Assembly (NCBI GenBank): GCA_021802685.1
Contig: JAJZRM010000067.1
Span: 1 to 10,406, forward strand
Reading direction: 5' to 3'
DNA: 10,406 nt
Source of the DNA: Deltaproteobacteria bacterium
Lineage (GTDB): Bacteria > Desulfobacterota > Deferrimicrobia > Deferrimicrobiales > Deferrimicrobiaceae
Positions within the stretch are counted from its first letter, which is position 1. Each line of letters opens with the position of its first letter. Positions 1-6,597 of the stretch are shown here, in pieces. The notes below the pieces were generated by a model, which had not been told where the DNA came from, did no database searches, and saw nothing but the letters and a program-made list of their open reading frames with translations. Both the position numbers and the translations under genes were made by a program.

Positions 1-112
1 GAGCTTTCGAATTTATACCCTATTAATTAGATAGGATATATGGAACGAGGCGGGGAGGCAACAGGAATCGTTGGAGGTTGCCGGGGGTGCGAAGGAAGGA
101 GCGCCACTCTCC
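1..112. other. Intergenic left edge, AT-rich outer half
   Basis: No gene is supported here; open frames crossing it are shadows of the ferredoxin gene. Bases 1-45 are clearly more AT-rich than the rest of the window and hold an imperfect inverted repeat: 15-23 against 31-39, eight of nine pairs matching, 7-nt loop. This could be an operator or promoter element of a gene outside the window. Bases 46-112 are GC-rich and featureless apart from the small hairpin listed separately. Confidence 0.5.
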
Positions 113-114
113 TT
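96..114 (-). terminator. Weak hairpin at the stop codon of the ferredoxin gene
   Basis: AAGGAG at 96-101 pairs with CTCCTT at 109-114 across a 7-nt loop, overlapping the TAA stop. The reverse-strand sequence after the stem is CCTTCG, not a real U tract, so this is at best a weak transcription end for the reverse-strand ferredoxin gene. Confidence 0.2.
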
Positions 115-1171
115 ACGGATGCACGAGCTCCCGCGCCAGCCGGTACGCGTCGGCGAGATGGGACAAGGGAACATCGCTGTTCCAATATCCCGCGCTCCGG
201 GCGACGCCCCAGAACAGGACGATCGTCCCGAGTCCCGCCAGGGGAACGAGGTACGGCGTCCAGGACGCTTCCCTTCGCCGGGTCACGGTCAGGCAATTCG
301 CGACGGGACAGGAGGAAACGCACGACATGCAGCCGGTGCATTCGGGCGTCCATACGGACGGTTTCTCGTGGACGCGGATCTCCACGGGGCAGGCGCGGGT
401 GCACGCCCTGCAGTCGATGCACGATTCCCGGTCCCGCACCACCCGCTGCGGGGAGCACCAGCTGACCAGTCCCAGGAGGGCGCCGTACGGGCACAGGGAG
501 CGGCACCAGAAGTTCTTCACCACGATGGAGAGCAGGACCAGGACCCCGAGGACGATCGCCGTGGACGCGCCCATTTCGGTGAAAAACAGGAGCATCTTGG
601 CGTCCGCGGCGCGGTTGTACGTCCCGCGCTGGAACGTCTCGATGGCCGCCCCGTCCATCGTCCATGCCACCGCGTACAGGAAGAAAAGGAGCAGGAGATA
701 CTTGGGCGCGGTGAGCGCCCGGTCCGCCCACAGGGGAAGGAGGACCTCCGCTTTCCGCCGCTTCCAGAGCGTCTTCCTTCCCGCCCATTCCAGCGCCCGG
801 GAGATCCCCCCGATGGGGCAGACCCAGGAGCAGAGGACCTTGCGGGCGAGAAAGGCGGACACCAGCGCGGCGAGGAGGATGGTGAGTCCGGCGGGGTGGA
901 TCCGGTCGTAGTTCCCGGTGAGGATCCAGTACTTGAGGGACATCAGCGCGCTGATCGGAAGGAACGCTTCCACCGCCGGGGGCCTGTGCGCGGTCAAGGG
1001 GGCGCCCGAAACGCTTTGGAGGTAGAAGCGATGGAATTCCACCCCGGCGAGGAGGAAAAACAGGACGTACGCTCCCTGGACCAGGGCGCGCAAAGCGGGG
1101 AGGGACCCATGCGGGTTTCGCCGTCTTCCGGGCACTTCGGTCGCTTTCGGCGTTCCTTCCATGCCCCGCAT
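113..1171 (-). CDS. NapH/YccM-type membrane 4Fe-4S polyferredoxin
   Basis: This is a 352-residue membrane iron-sulfur protein that probably carries electrons between the quinone pool and a partner oxidoreductase. Hydrophobic helices lie near residues 32-47, 71-87, 94-109, 155-171, 205-219 and 305-322. Two CxxxCP motifs characteristic of NapH-like proteins sit at membrane edges: CSWVCP (114-119) and CRSLCP (223-228). Two classical ferredoxin motifs follow: C251-C254-C257-C261-P and C278-C281-C284-C288-P, enough for two 4Fe-4S clusters. All cysteines are intact. Length and order fit the NapH/MauN/YccM family, but no partner (NapG, a periplasmic reductase) is in the window, so the substrate is unknown. 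The first ATG (1171) has no clear Shine-Dalgarno site, and Met4 (1162) is an alternative start. Its upstream region carries an 18-bp palindrome. The link to the neighbouring metal genes may be coincidental. The family call is firm; the role is inference. Confidence 0.9.
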   Translation of the reverse strand: MRGMEGTPKATEVPGRRRNPHGSLPALRALVQGAYVLFFLLAGVEFHRFYLQSVSGAPLTAHRPPAVEAFLPISALMSLKYWILTGNYDRIHPAGLTILLAALVSAFLARKVLCSWVCPIGGISRALEWAGRKTLWKRRKAEVLLPLWADRALTAPKYLLLLFFLYAVAWTMDGAAIETFQRGTYNRAADAKMLLFFTEMGASTAIVLGVLVLLSIVVKNFWCRSLCPYGALLGLVSWCSPQRVVRDRESCIDCRACTRACPVEIRVHEKPSVWTPECTGCMSCVSSCPVANCLTVTRRREASWTPYLVPLAGLGTIVLFWGVARSAGYWNSDVPLSHLADAYRLARELVHP

Positions 1172-1177
1172 TCTCTC

Positions 1178-1195
1178 ACGGCCGCGCGCGGCCGT
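1178..1195. promoter_or_regulatory. 18-bp perfect palindrome in divergent promoter region
   Basis: ACGGCCGCGCGCGGCCGT is its own reverse complement. It lies 6 nt upstream of the ferredoxin start and immediately upstream of the forward -35-like box. It could be a protein-binding operator or a hairpin in the ferredoxin leader. High local GC raises the chance of a fortuitous palindrome, but 18 perfect bases is long. Confidence 0.35.
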
Positions 1196-1198
1196 TCC

Positions 1199-1228
1199 TT
1201 GACCTCCATCAAACCCGGAACGTACACT
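1199..1228 (+). promoter_or_regulatory. Putative sigma70 promoter for the CBS/MgtE_N gene
   Basis: A -35-like TTGACC (1199-1204) is separated by 18 nt from a -10-like TACACT (1223-1228). Transcription would start about 1235, giving a leader of roughly 30 nt. The Shine-Dalgarno GGAGGG (1252-1257) lies 6 nt before the ATG at 1264 and fixes that start. Confidence 0.45.
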
Positions 1229-1263
1229 GGATCCGTATTCGTCCGGGAAGCGGAGGGAAGCGG

Positions 1264-2523
1264 ATGGCGCTGATCGGGGAAGTGTTCGTCGCCGACATCC
1301 TTGGAAAGATCGTGCTCGATCCCAGGGGTGAGGAGATCGGGAAGGTGCGGGACATCGCCGTCGAGGCGGGGGTCCGGTTTCCCAAGGCCGTCGGCCTCTC
1401 CCTCGAGAAGAAGAAGGCGCACCGCTACCTGCCCTGGGAGGATCTGGCGATCTTCAACCGCCGGATCATCTCGTCCCGGAAGTCGGAAGGCGAGCTTCCC
1501 GAGAACGGCGGCGAGAAGGACCACCTGTTCATCGTCCGGGACATCCTCGACAAGCAGATCGTGGACATCAACGGGGCGAAGGTCGTCCGGGTCAACGACG
1601 TGAAGCTCACGGAGGAGGGCGGCGCGGCCTACGTCACCGACGTGGACGTCGGGATGCGCGGCATCCTGCGGCGGCTCGGGATCGAGCGCCGCGGAGACGC
1701 CTTCTTCGAGACGATCCGCCACCCGCTGCGCCACCAGCTCATCTCCTGGCGGTTCCTCCAGCCGCTGGAGCCGAAGCTGGACCGGCTCGCGTTGTCCGTA
1801 TCGCGCGAGGCGATTTCGAACCTGCACCCCGCGGACATCGCGCAGATCATGAGCGACCTCCCGCCGGAGGAGCGGCAGGAAGTCCTCGAGAAGCTCGACC
1901 CCGAAACGGCGGCCGAGGCGCTCCACGAGCTCGAGCCCGAGATCCAGGCCGACCTCATCACCGAGATGGACAAGGAGCAGGCCGCGGACATCATCGAGCA
2001 GATGCCCCCCGACGAGGCGGCCGACGTCATCGCCGACCTCCCCTCGGAGAAGGCGCAGGAGCTGCTCCAGCTCATGGAGAAGGAGGAGGCGCAGGACATC
2101 CACGAGCTGCTCCATCACGAGGACGACACCGCGGGCGGGCTCATGACGAACGAGTACCTCGCCTGGCCGCCGCACCTGACCGTGGGGGAAGCCCTTGAAC
2201 GGTTCAAGACCGAGGCGCGGGAGATCGAGCACGTTTACTACATCTATGTGGTGGAGGGCGAAAAGCTCGTCGGCGTCGTCGGCCTGCGGGACCTGGTGGT
2301 CGAGGAGCCGGGGAGGACCCTTTCCGAGGTGATGCACACCAAGCTCAAAACCGCGCACCCCGAGATGGGACAGGAGCCGGTCGCGGAGATCATCTCCAAG
2401 TACAACCTGCTCGCCCTGCCCGTGGTCGACGAGGGGAATTTCCTGCTCGGCGTGGTCACCGTCGACGACGTCGTCGACCTGCTGCTCCCCCCGGCTTCCC
2501 GCCGCAAGCGCCGCCGGAGGTGA
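1264..2523 (+). CDS. PRC-barrel, MgtE_N and CBS-pair protein (no membrane domain)
   Basis: This 419-residue protein is predicted to be soluble. Two PRC-barrel-like segments fill the N-terminus (about 4-64 and 88-135). An MgtE_N-type helical superhelix follows at about 185-285, with repeated acidic units such as LHPADIAQIM and MPPDEAADVIADLP. The junction HEDDTAGGLMT (285-295) is the hallmark of MgtE entering its CBS pair, which occupies about 292-410. In true MgtE the CBS pair leads into a five-helix Mg2+ channel; here the protein simply ends in a basic tail, RRKRRRR. In MgtE these domains bind Mg2+ and close the pore when Mg2+ is plentiful, so this looks like the sensor half of MgtE without its channel. 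Its stop is 7 nt from the stop of a convergent NRMT-like transporter gene, a plausible functional partner (inference). A nucleotide-sensing role through the CBS pair is an alternative. Confidence 0.9.
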   Translation: MALIGEVFVADILGKIVLDPRGEEIGKVRDIAVEAGVRFPKAVGLSLEKKKAHRYLPWEDLAIFNRRIISSRKSEGELPENGGEKDHLFIVRDILDKQIVDINGAKVVRVNDVKLTEEGGAAYVTDVDVGMRGILRRLGIERRGDAFFETIRHPLRHQLISWRFLQPLEPKLDRLALSVSREAISNLHPADIAQIMSDLPPEERQEVLEKLDPETAAEALHELEPEIQADLITEMDKEQAADIIEQMPPDEAADVIADLPSEKAQELLQLMEKEEAQDIHELLHHEDDTAGGLMTNEYLAWPPHLTVGEALERFKTEAREIEHVYYIYVVEGEKLVGVVGLRDLVVEEPGRTLSEVMHTKLKTAHPEMGQEPVAEIISKYNLLALPVVDEGNFLLGVVTVDDVVDLLLPPASRRKRRRR

Positions 2524-2525
2524 CC

Positions 2526-2547
2526 GGCGGCTACAGGCCGAGCCGCC
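2526..2547. terminator. Hairpin at the convergent gene junction
   Basis: GGCGGCT (2526-2532) pairs perfectly with AGCCGCC (2541-2547) across an 8-nt loop, starting 3 nt after the forward stop codon and lying inside the last codons of the reverse gene. A self-complementary CCCGGG follows twice (2546-2551, 2556-2561). There is no U tract on either strand, so it may only slow polymerase or act with Rho. It is the only candidate transcription end between these two convergent genes. Confidence 0.3.
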
Positions 2548-3793
2548 CGGGCAGCCCCGGGAAGACCGTCACCGCGACGAGAAGGGCCGTCAGGACGATC
2601 ATGACGGCCGTGGTCGTCCAGGCGACCGCGTTGAGCCCCCTCGAGTTGACGTGCTCCCCCATCAGTTCCGCGTCGTTGATCAGCTTCAGCATGAAGACCA
2701 GGACGAACGGCAGCAGGATGCCGTTCACGACCTGGGACAGGTACATGACGAGGATCAGCGGCGCCCGCGGGTAGAGGACCAGCGCGCCTCCGATGACGAT
2801 GAGCCCGGTGTACAGCCAGAAAAACTGCGGCGCGGTCCGGAAATCCTTGTCGACGCCCGATTCCCAGCCCATCCCCTCGCAGACGCAGTAGGCGGTGGCC
2901 AGGGGAAGGATCGAGGCCGCGAAAAGGGACGCGTTGGCCAGGCCGAAGGCGAACAGCCAGGAGGCGTACGTTCCGGCGAGAGGCGCCAGCGCCACGGCCG
3001 CGTCCTTGGCGTCCTCGATGCGCGTCCCCTCCTCGTACAGCGTCGCGCCGCACGCCACGATGATCGAGACCGCAACGATCAGCGTGACCACGCACCCGAA
3101 GATCACGTCGATCCGGGTGAGCGGGTAGTTCTCCACCTGCACGTTCTTCTCCACGACGGCGGACTGCATGTAGAACTGCATCCAGGGGGCGATGGTCGTC
3201 CCCACCATCCCGATGAGGATCGTGACGTACGACGCGTCGAGCCGCACCGTGGGGACGACCAGGTTCCGCCCGACTTCCCCCCAGTCGGGGGCCGCGAGCC
3301 AGGCCGCGACGGGGTAGGTGAGGAAGACCGCGCAGGCGACCAGGAACACCTTCTCCACCACCCGGTACGTCCCCTTCACCACGAGGAACCAGACGGCCGC
3401 CGCCCCGACGGGGATGGAGAGGTACTTGCTGACCCCGAAGATCTCCCACGCGGAAGCCCACCCGGCGAACTCGGCCACCGTGTTCCCGAGATTGGCGAGC
3501 ACCATCGCGACCAGGAGGAAGAAGGTGGGGCGCACGCCGAACTTCTCCCGGATGAGGTCGGCCAGCGTCTTCCCCGTGACCACGCCCATCCGGGCGGCCA
3601 TCTCCTGGACGACGATCAGGGCGACCATGATGGGAGGGAGGGTCCAAAGCAGCGTGTACCCGAAATGCGCTCCCGCGATCGAATAGGTCGCGACCCCGCC
3701 CGCGTCGTTGTCCACGGACGCCGTGATGATCCCCGGCCCGAGGACGGACAGGAAGAGCAGGATCTTCGTCTTGGCGGCCCGGTGGAAATGCAA
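2531..3793 (-). CDS. Nramp-family transporter, NRMT-like (probable Mg2+/Mn2+)
   Basis: This 420-residue inner-membrane carrier has the Nramp fold layout: hydrophobic helices throughout, with unwound motifs in helices 1 and 6. In classical Nramps helix 1 carries DPGN and helix 6 carries A-x-x-M-P-H. Here the matching positions read DNDA (28-31) and T199-T-I-A202-P-W204. The Asp is kept, but the metal-binding Asn and the soft-metal-selecting Met are both Ala and the His is Trp. Loss of that Asn and Met is the known signature of NRAMP-related Mg2+ transporters (NRMT), so Mg2+ and possibly Mn2+ are better guesses than Fe2+. The start codon is TTG at 3793, supported by AGGAGG (3801-3806) 7 nt upstream and by the absence of a better start. 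It converges on a soluble MgtE_N/CBS protein and diverges from a two-component/Nramp operon. Family membership is firm; Mg2+ specificity is inferred from motifs only. Confidence 0.9.
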   Translation of the reverse strand: MHFHRAAKTKILLFLSVLGPGIITASVDNDAGGVATYSIAGAHFGYTLLWTLPPIMVALIVVQEMAARMGVVTGKTLADLIREKFGVRPTFFLLVAMVLANLGNTVAEFAGWASAWEIFGVSKYLSIPVGAAAVWFLVVKGTYRVVEKVFLVACAVFLTYPVAAWLAAPDWGEVGRNLVVPTVRLDASYVTILIGMVGTTIAPWMQFYMQSAVVEKNVQVENYPLTRIDVIFGCVVTLIVAVSIIVACGATLYEEGTRIEDAKDAAVALAPLAGTYASWLFAFGLANASLFAASILPLATAYCVCEGMGWESGVDKDFRTAPQFFWLYTGLIVIGGALVLYPRAPLILVMYLSQVVNGILLPFVLVFMLKLINDAELMGEHVNSRGLNAVAWTTTAVMIVLTALLVAVTVFPGLPGRLGL

Positions 3794-3862
3794 GGAAACC
3801 CCTCCTGCGTCGAATCCCGTCTTCCGTTGGAAAATACCACACCTTTTCCCCGGGACGGCGGG
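3794..3862 (-). promoter_or_regulatory. Leader of the NRMT-like gene with strong RBS
   Basis: The reverse-strand sequence carries AGGAGG at 3806-3801, 7 nt before the TTG start. No convincing -35/-10 pair was found. The AT-rich stretch at 3863-3875 reads TTATATTTTATA on the reverse strand and is the best place for its -10 element. Confidence 0.45.
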
Positions 3863-3885
3863 TATAAAATATAATGGAATTCCAT
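3863..3885 (+). promoter_or_regulatory. AT-rich promoter segment with 12-bp palindrome
   Basis: On the forward strand TATAAA (3863-3868) and a perfect TATAAT -10 box (3870-3875) overlap in an otherwise very GC-rich region. No good -35 box lies 16-18 nt upstream, so an activator may be needed. The palindrome ATGGAATTCCAT (3874-3885) overlaps the end of the -10 box and the expected start site, a typical place for a repressor operator. The segment sits between divergent metal-transport genes and could control both directions. Confidence 0.4.
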
Positions 3886-4079
3886 GTTGCGCCGCCCCTC
3901 GAAAAGCGTCCGTTCCTTTCCCTATCCCCTTTCGCGGGGATCGTCGCCGCCGCCTGCATCGGCGGGGCGACCTTCGCCCCGGCCAGGCGCCGCTTCGGCG
4001 CCCGCGCTCTCGTCAAGCCCAGGAACGCGGAGGGGGAAACGTTGTGTTCCCCCCTTTCCTCCCGGATAATGGAATCGAC
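3886..4079 (+). promoter_or_regulatory. Hairpin-rich 5' leader of the two-component/Nramp operon
   Basis: No gene is supported in these about 190 nt, but perfect short stems follow one another: 3924-3929 with 3936-3941 (6 bp), 3950-3954 with 3961-3965 (5 bp), 3964-3970 with 3974-3980 (7 bp), 3986-3992 with 3996-4002 (7 bp) and 4032-4038 with 4047-4053 (7 bp). The second and third compete for the same bases. The last is followed by CTTTCCT, a weak U-rich run 25 nt before the start codon, resembling an attenuator. I compared it by eye with the Mn2+ (yybP-ykoY) and Mg2+ (M-box) riboswitch consensus and saw no match. A structured cis-regulatory leader is possible; high GC alone also makes stems likely. 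Confidence 0.3.
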
Positions 4080-5444
4080 ATGCCGGGACGGATCCTCTTC
4101 ATCGACGATGACCGCACGGGCCGCGAGGTCGCGCTCTTCAACCTCAGGAGGGCGGGGTACGACGTGACGGCCGCCGGGGACGGACAGGAGGGCCTGGACG
4201 CCTTCGCCGCCGAGCCGTTCGACCTCGTGGTCACGGACTTGAAGATGCCGGGGATCTCGGGGATGGAAGTGCTGCGGAAGGTCCGCGCGCGGGACCCGGA
4301 AGTCCCGGTGCTCGTCATCACGGCGTTCGGAAACGTCGAGACGGCGGTCGGCGCGATGAAGGAGGGGGCGTACGACTTCATCGGCAAGCCGTTCCACCGC
4401 GACCAGCTGCTCCTTTCCGTGGGGAAGGCCATGGACCGCCGCCGGCTCGCCGCCGAAGTCCGCGACCTGCGGATCCGCGCGGCGGGCGTGGAGCGCGAGG
4501 TCGTCTTCGTCTCCGCCGCCATGCGGTCCCTCCTCGATATGGCGGATCGCATCGCCCGGACGGACGCCACGGTGCTGATCACCGGCGAGAGCGGGACCGG
4601 AAAGGAGATGATCGCGCGGCGGATCCACTCCCGTTCGTCCCGCGCGGAGGGGCCGTTCGTCGCGGTCAACTGCGCCGCGATCCCCGGGGAGCTGCTCGAG
4701 TCGGAGCTGTTCGGGCACGCGCGGGGGGCCTTCACCGGCGCGGTGCGCGACCGTGCCGGGAGGTTCCGGCAGGCCGCCGGCGGGACGCTGTTCCTCGACG
4801 AGGTGGCGGAGATCCCCGCGGCGCTCCAGGGAAAGCTGCTCCGCGCGATCCAGGAGAAGGCGGTGGATTCCGTCGGCGCCGACGCTCCCGTGGCGGTGGA
4901 CGCGCGAATCCTGGCGGCGACCAACCGCGATCTTCCCGGCCGGATCCGGGAAGGCGCGTTCCGGGAGGACCTGTACTACCGGCTGAACGTCGTGGGGCTG
5001 CACGTCCCTTCCCTGCGGGAGCGCCCCGAAGACATCCCGCCCCTGGCCCTCCGCTTCGTTTCCGACCTCGCCGCCGGGCGGGAAATCGCCGTTCCCCCGG
5101 CGGTCATGGAAGCGCTCCGCCGTCGCCCGTGGCCAGGCAATGTGCGGGAGCTGAAGAACGCGTGCGAGCGGCTGGTCGTCCTGTGCCGGGGGGACGAGGT
5201 TGCCCTCGAGGACCTTCCTACCGCTCCCCGCCAGGCGGAAGCGCACTCCCCCGAGGACGTTCCCCCTTCCTTCCCGCCCCTGCCGCCGGAGGGGCTGTCG
5301 CTGGTGGACCTGGAGCGGCGGGTGATCGAGAAGGCCCTGCGGCTCAAGGGCGGGAACATCACCCAGGCGGCGGCGTACCTGCGGATTCCGCGGCACATCC
5401 TGGTGTACCGCCTCGAGAAGTACGGGATCCGGCGCGATGGGTAA
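4080..5444 (+). CDS. NtrC-family sigma54-dependent response regulator
   Basis: This 454-residue activator has all three NtrC modules. The receiver domain (about 4-118) has acidic D9-D10-D11, phospho-acceptor D53 in VVTDLKMPG and K103. The AAA+ domain (about 142-370) has Walker A GESGTGKE (169-176), the sigma54-contacting loop GAFTGA (216-221), Walker B LFLDE (237-241) and an arginine-finger region near SLRERPEDIP. The C-terminus (about 412-454) is a Fis-type helix-turn-helix, GNITQAAAYLRI. When phosphorylated it should oligomerise and open sigma54 promoters. The ATG at 4080 begins the conserved beta1 strand RILFIDDD; longer readings to the left add only low-complexity shadow sequence. The upstream Shine-Dalgarno site is weak. 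The gene heads an operon: its 3' end overlaps the kinase gene by 8 nt and the kinase in turn overlaps an Nramp gene. The regulon is unknown; metal supply is the natural guess. Confidence 0.95.
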   Translation: MPGRILFIDDDRTGREVALFNLRRAGYDVTAAGDGQEGLDAFAAEPFDLVVTDLKMPGISGMEVLRKVRARDPEVPVLVITAFGNVETAVGAMKEGAYDFIGKPFHRDQLLLSVGKAMDRRRLAAEVRDLRIRAAGVEREVVFVSAAMRSLLDMADRIARTDATVLITGESGTGKEMIARRIHSRSSRAEGPFVAVNCAAIPGELLESELFGHARGAFTGAVRDRAGRFRQAAGGTLFLDEVAEIPAALQGKLLRAIQEKAVDSVGADAPVAVDARILAATNRDLPGRIREGAFREDLYYRLNVVGLHVPSLRERPEDIPPLALRFVSDLAAGREIAVPPAVMEALRRRPWPGNVRELKNACERLVVLCRGDEVALEDLPTAPRQAEAHSPEDVPPSFPPLPPEGLSLVDLERRVIEKALRLKGGNITQAAAYLRIPRHILVYRLEKYGIRRDG

Positions 5445-6597
5445 GCGTCCCTGGGCGGGTTTCGCGGCGTCGGTGCGGGAGGATCTGCGGCCGATCTTCA
5501 GCCGCCGGATGTTGCTGGCCGCCTGGCTGCCGTGCCTCCTGATCACCGCGCTGCACTACCGCACCGGCGCTCATCACCCCTGGGGGCACGACGTTCTCCG
5601 CAGACTTTACTACCTGCCGATCCTCTTCGCCGCCTTCTCCGGCGGGTCCCGCGGCGGCGTCGCGGTCTCCGTTTTCGCTTCCCTGGTCTACGTTCCCCAC
5701 GCCTTCACCAGCCTGCTGGTGCAGGACCCGGCAGACGCCATGGAGAAGGGGCTCGAAATCGTGCTGTACAACATCGTCGCCGTCGCCGCCGGGCTCCTCG
5801 TGGACCGGGAGCGGCGGGAGCGCGGGAAACAGGAACGGCTGGCGCGCCGGCTGGGGGAGGCGCTCGCGGAGCAGCAGCGGACGGAGGCCCAGCTGATCCG
5901 CGCGGGGCGCCTGGGGGCGCTGGGCGAGCTGACCGCCGGCATCGCGCACGAGATCAAGAATCCCCTCCACGGACTCAAGGGGACGGCGGAGATCCTGAGG
6001 GACGCCATCCCCGAAAACGCGCCGGAACGGAGGATGCTGGAACTGCACATCTCGGAGATCGACCGCCTGGGGAGCACGGCCGACCGGTTCCTGTCTTTCG
6101 CGAGGCCGTTGTCCGCCGACCGCCGGTCCGTGGATCCCAGGGAGCTGGTCGACCGCGTTGCATCGCTGATCTCCACCCAGGCGCGGAAGGAGGGTGTGGA
6201 GACGGCGGTCGCGCCGCCGGCGCCGGAGGAGATCCCCCGCGTGACGGGAGACCCGGAGCTCCTGACCCAGCTGCTGCTCAACATCGCGCTGAACGGCGTG
6301 CAGGCGATGGCGACTTCCGGCGGGGGACGCCTGACCCTCGGCATCCGCGCGGACCGGGGAGGAGGGAAGGAGTTCGTGCGGTTCCGGATCGCGAACGACG
6401 GTCCTCCGATCCCGGAGGACCGCCTGGAGAAGATCTTCGATCCGTTCTACACGACCCGGGACGGCGGGACGGGGTTGGGGCTCTCCATCTGCTCTCGCAT
6501 CGCGGATCAGCATGAAGGCATCCTTGAAGTGAGAAACCTTCCGGGAGGAGGCGGCGTGGAGTTCACCCTGACCCTGGCGGCGGAGGAACGGCGATGA
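5437..6597 (+). CDS. NtrB-like membrane sensor histidine kinase
   Basis: This 386-residue kinase is the partner of the preceding regulator. Four membrane helices near residues 24-41, 56-69, 74-94 and 104-122 have only short connecting loops, so no periplasmic sensor domain is present; the signal may be in the membrane or come from a partner protein. A coiled-coil-like segment (about 124-160) leads to the dimerisation domain with phospho-acceptor H171 in AHEIKNPLHG. The ATPase domain has the N box LLNIALNGVQAM (280-291), G1 box NDGPPI (320-325), F box DPFYTT (335-340) and G2 box GGTGLGLS (343-350), all intact. No HAMP or PAS domain is seen. ATG at 5437 overlaps the regulator's stop by 8 nt, and TGA overlaps the next ATG as ATGA, so three proteins are translationally coupled. 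Such membrane kinases commonly pair with NtrC-type regulators in deltaproteobacteria. The ligand is unknown. Confidence 0.93.
   Translation: MGKRPWAGFAASVREDLRPIFSRRMLLAAWLPCLLITALHYRTGAHHPWGHDVLRRLYYLPILFAAFSGGSRGGVAVSVFASLVYVPHAFTSLLVQDPADAMEKGLEIVLYNIVAVAAGLLVDRERRERGKQERLARRLGEALAEQQRTEAQLIRAGRLGALGELTAGIAHEIKNPLHGLKGTAEILRDAIPENAPERRMLELHISEIDRLGSTADRFLSFARPLSADRRSVDPRELVDRVASLISTQARKEGVETAVAPPAPEEIPRVTGDPELLTQLLLNIALNGVQAMATSGGGRLTLGIRADRGGGKEFVRFRIANDGPPIPEDRLEKIFDPFYTTRDGGTGLGLSICSRIADQHEGILEVRNLPGGGGVEFTLTLAAEERR

Noticed and set aside
994..2358. 454-codon reverse-strand open frame opposite the CBS gene
   Set aside because: It is a shadow of the PRC/MgtE_N/CBS gene; its Leu/Glu/Asp-rich pattern mirrors the acidic helices on the other strand.
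3875..3890. Sigma54 promoter (TGG...TTGC) before the response regulator
   Set aside because: GG (3876-3877) and GC (3889-3890) are separated by 11 nt instead of the required 10, and the CACG part of the -24 box is absent.
3924..4053. CRISPR or dispersed-repeat array
   Set aside because: The stems differ from each other in sequence and spacing; there are no direct repeats with spacers.
3886..4079. Known Mn2+ (yybP-ykoY) or Mg2+ (M-box) riboswitch
   Set aside because: The conserved core sequences of these classes are not present by eye; only hairpin density supports a leader RNA.
3708..4079. N-terminal extension of the response regulator
   Set aside because: The extension overlaps the divergent NRMT start and promoter, is Arg/Pro-rich, and receiver domains begin right at the 4080 Met.
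2244..5546. Very long reverse-strand open frame (1100 codons)
   Set aside because: It runs antisense to the response regulator and CBS genes and out of frame across the NRMT gene. Its Arg/Gly/Pro/His-rich low-complexity translation is typical of GC-rich shadow frames.
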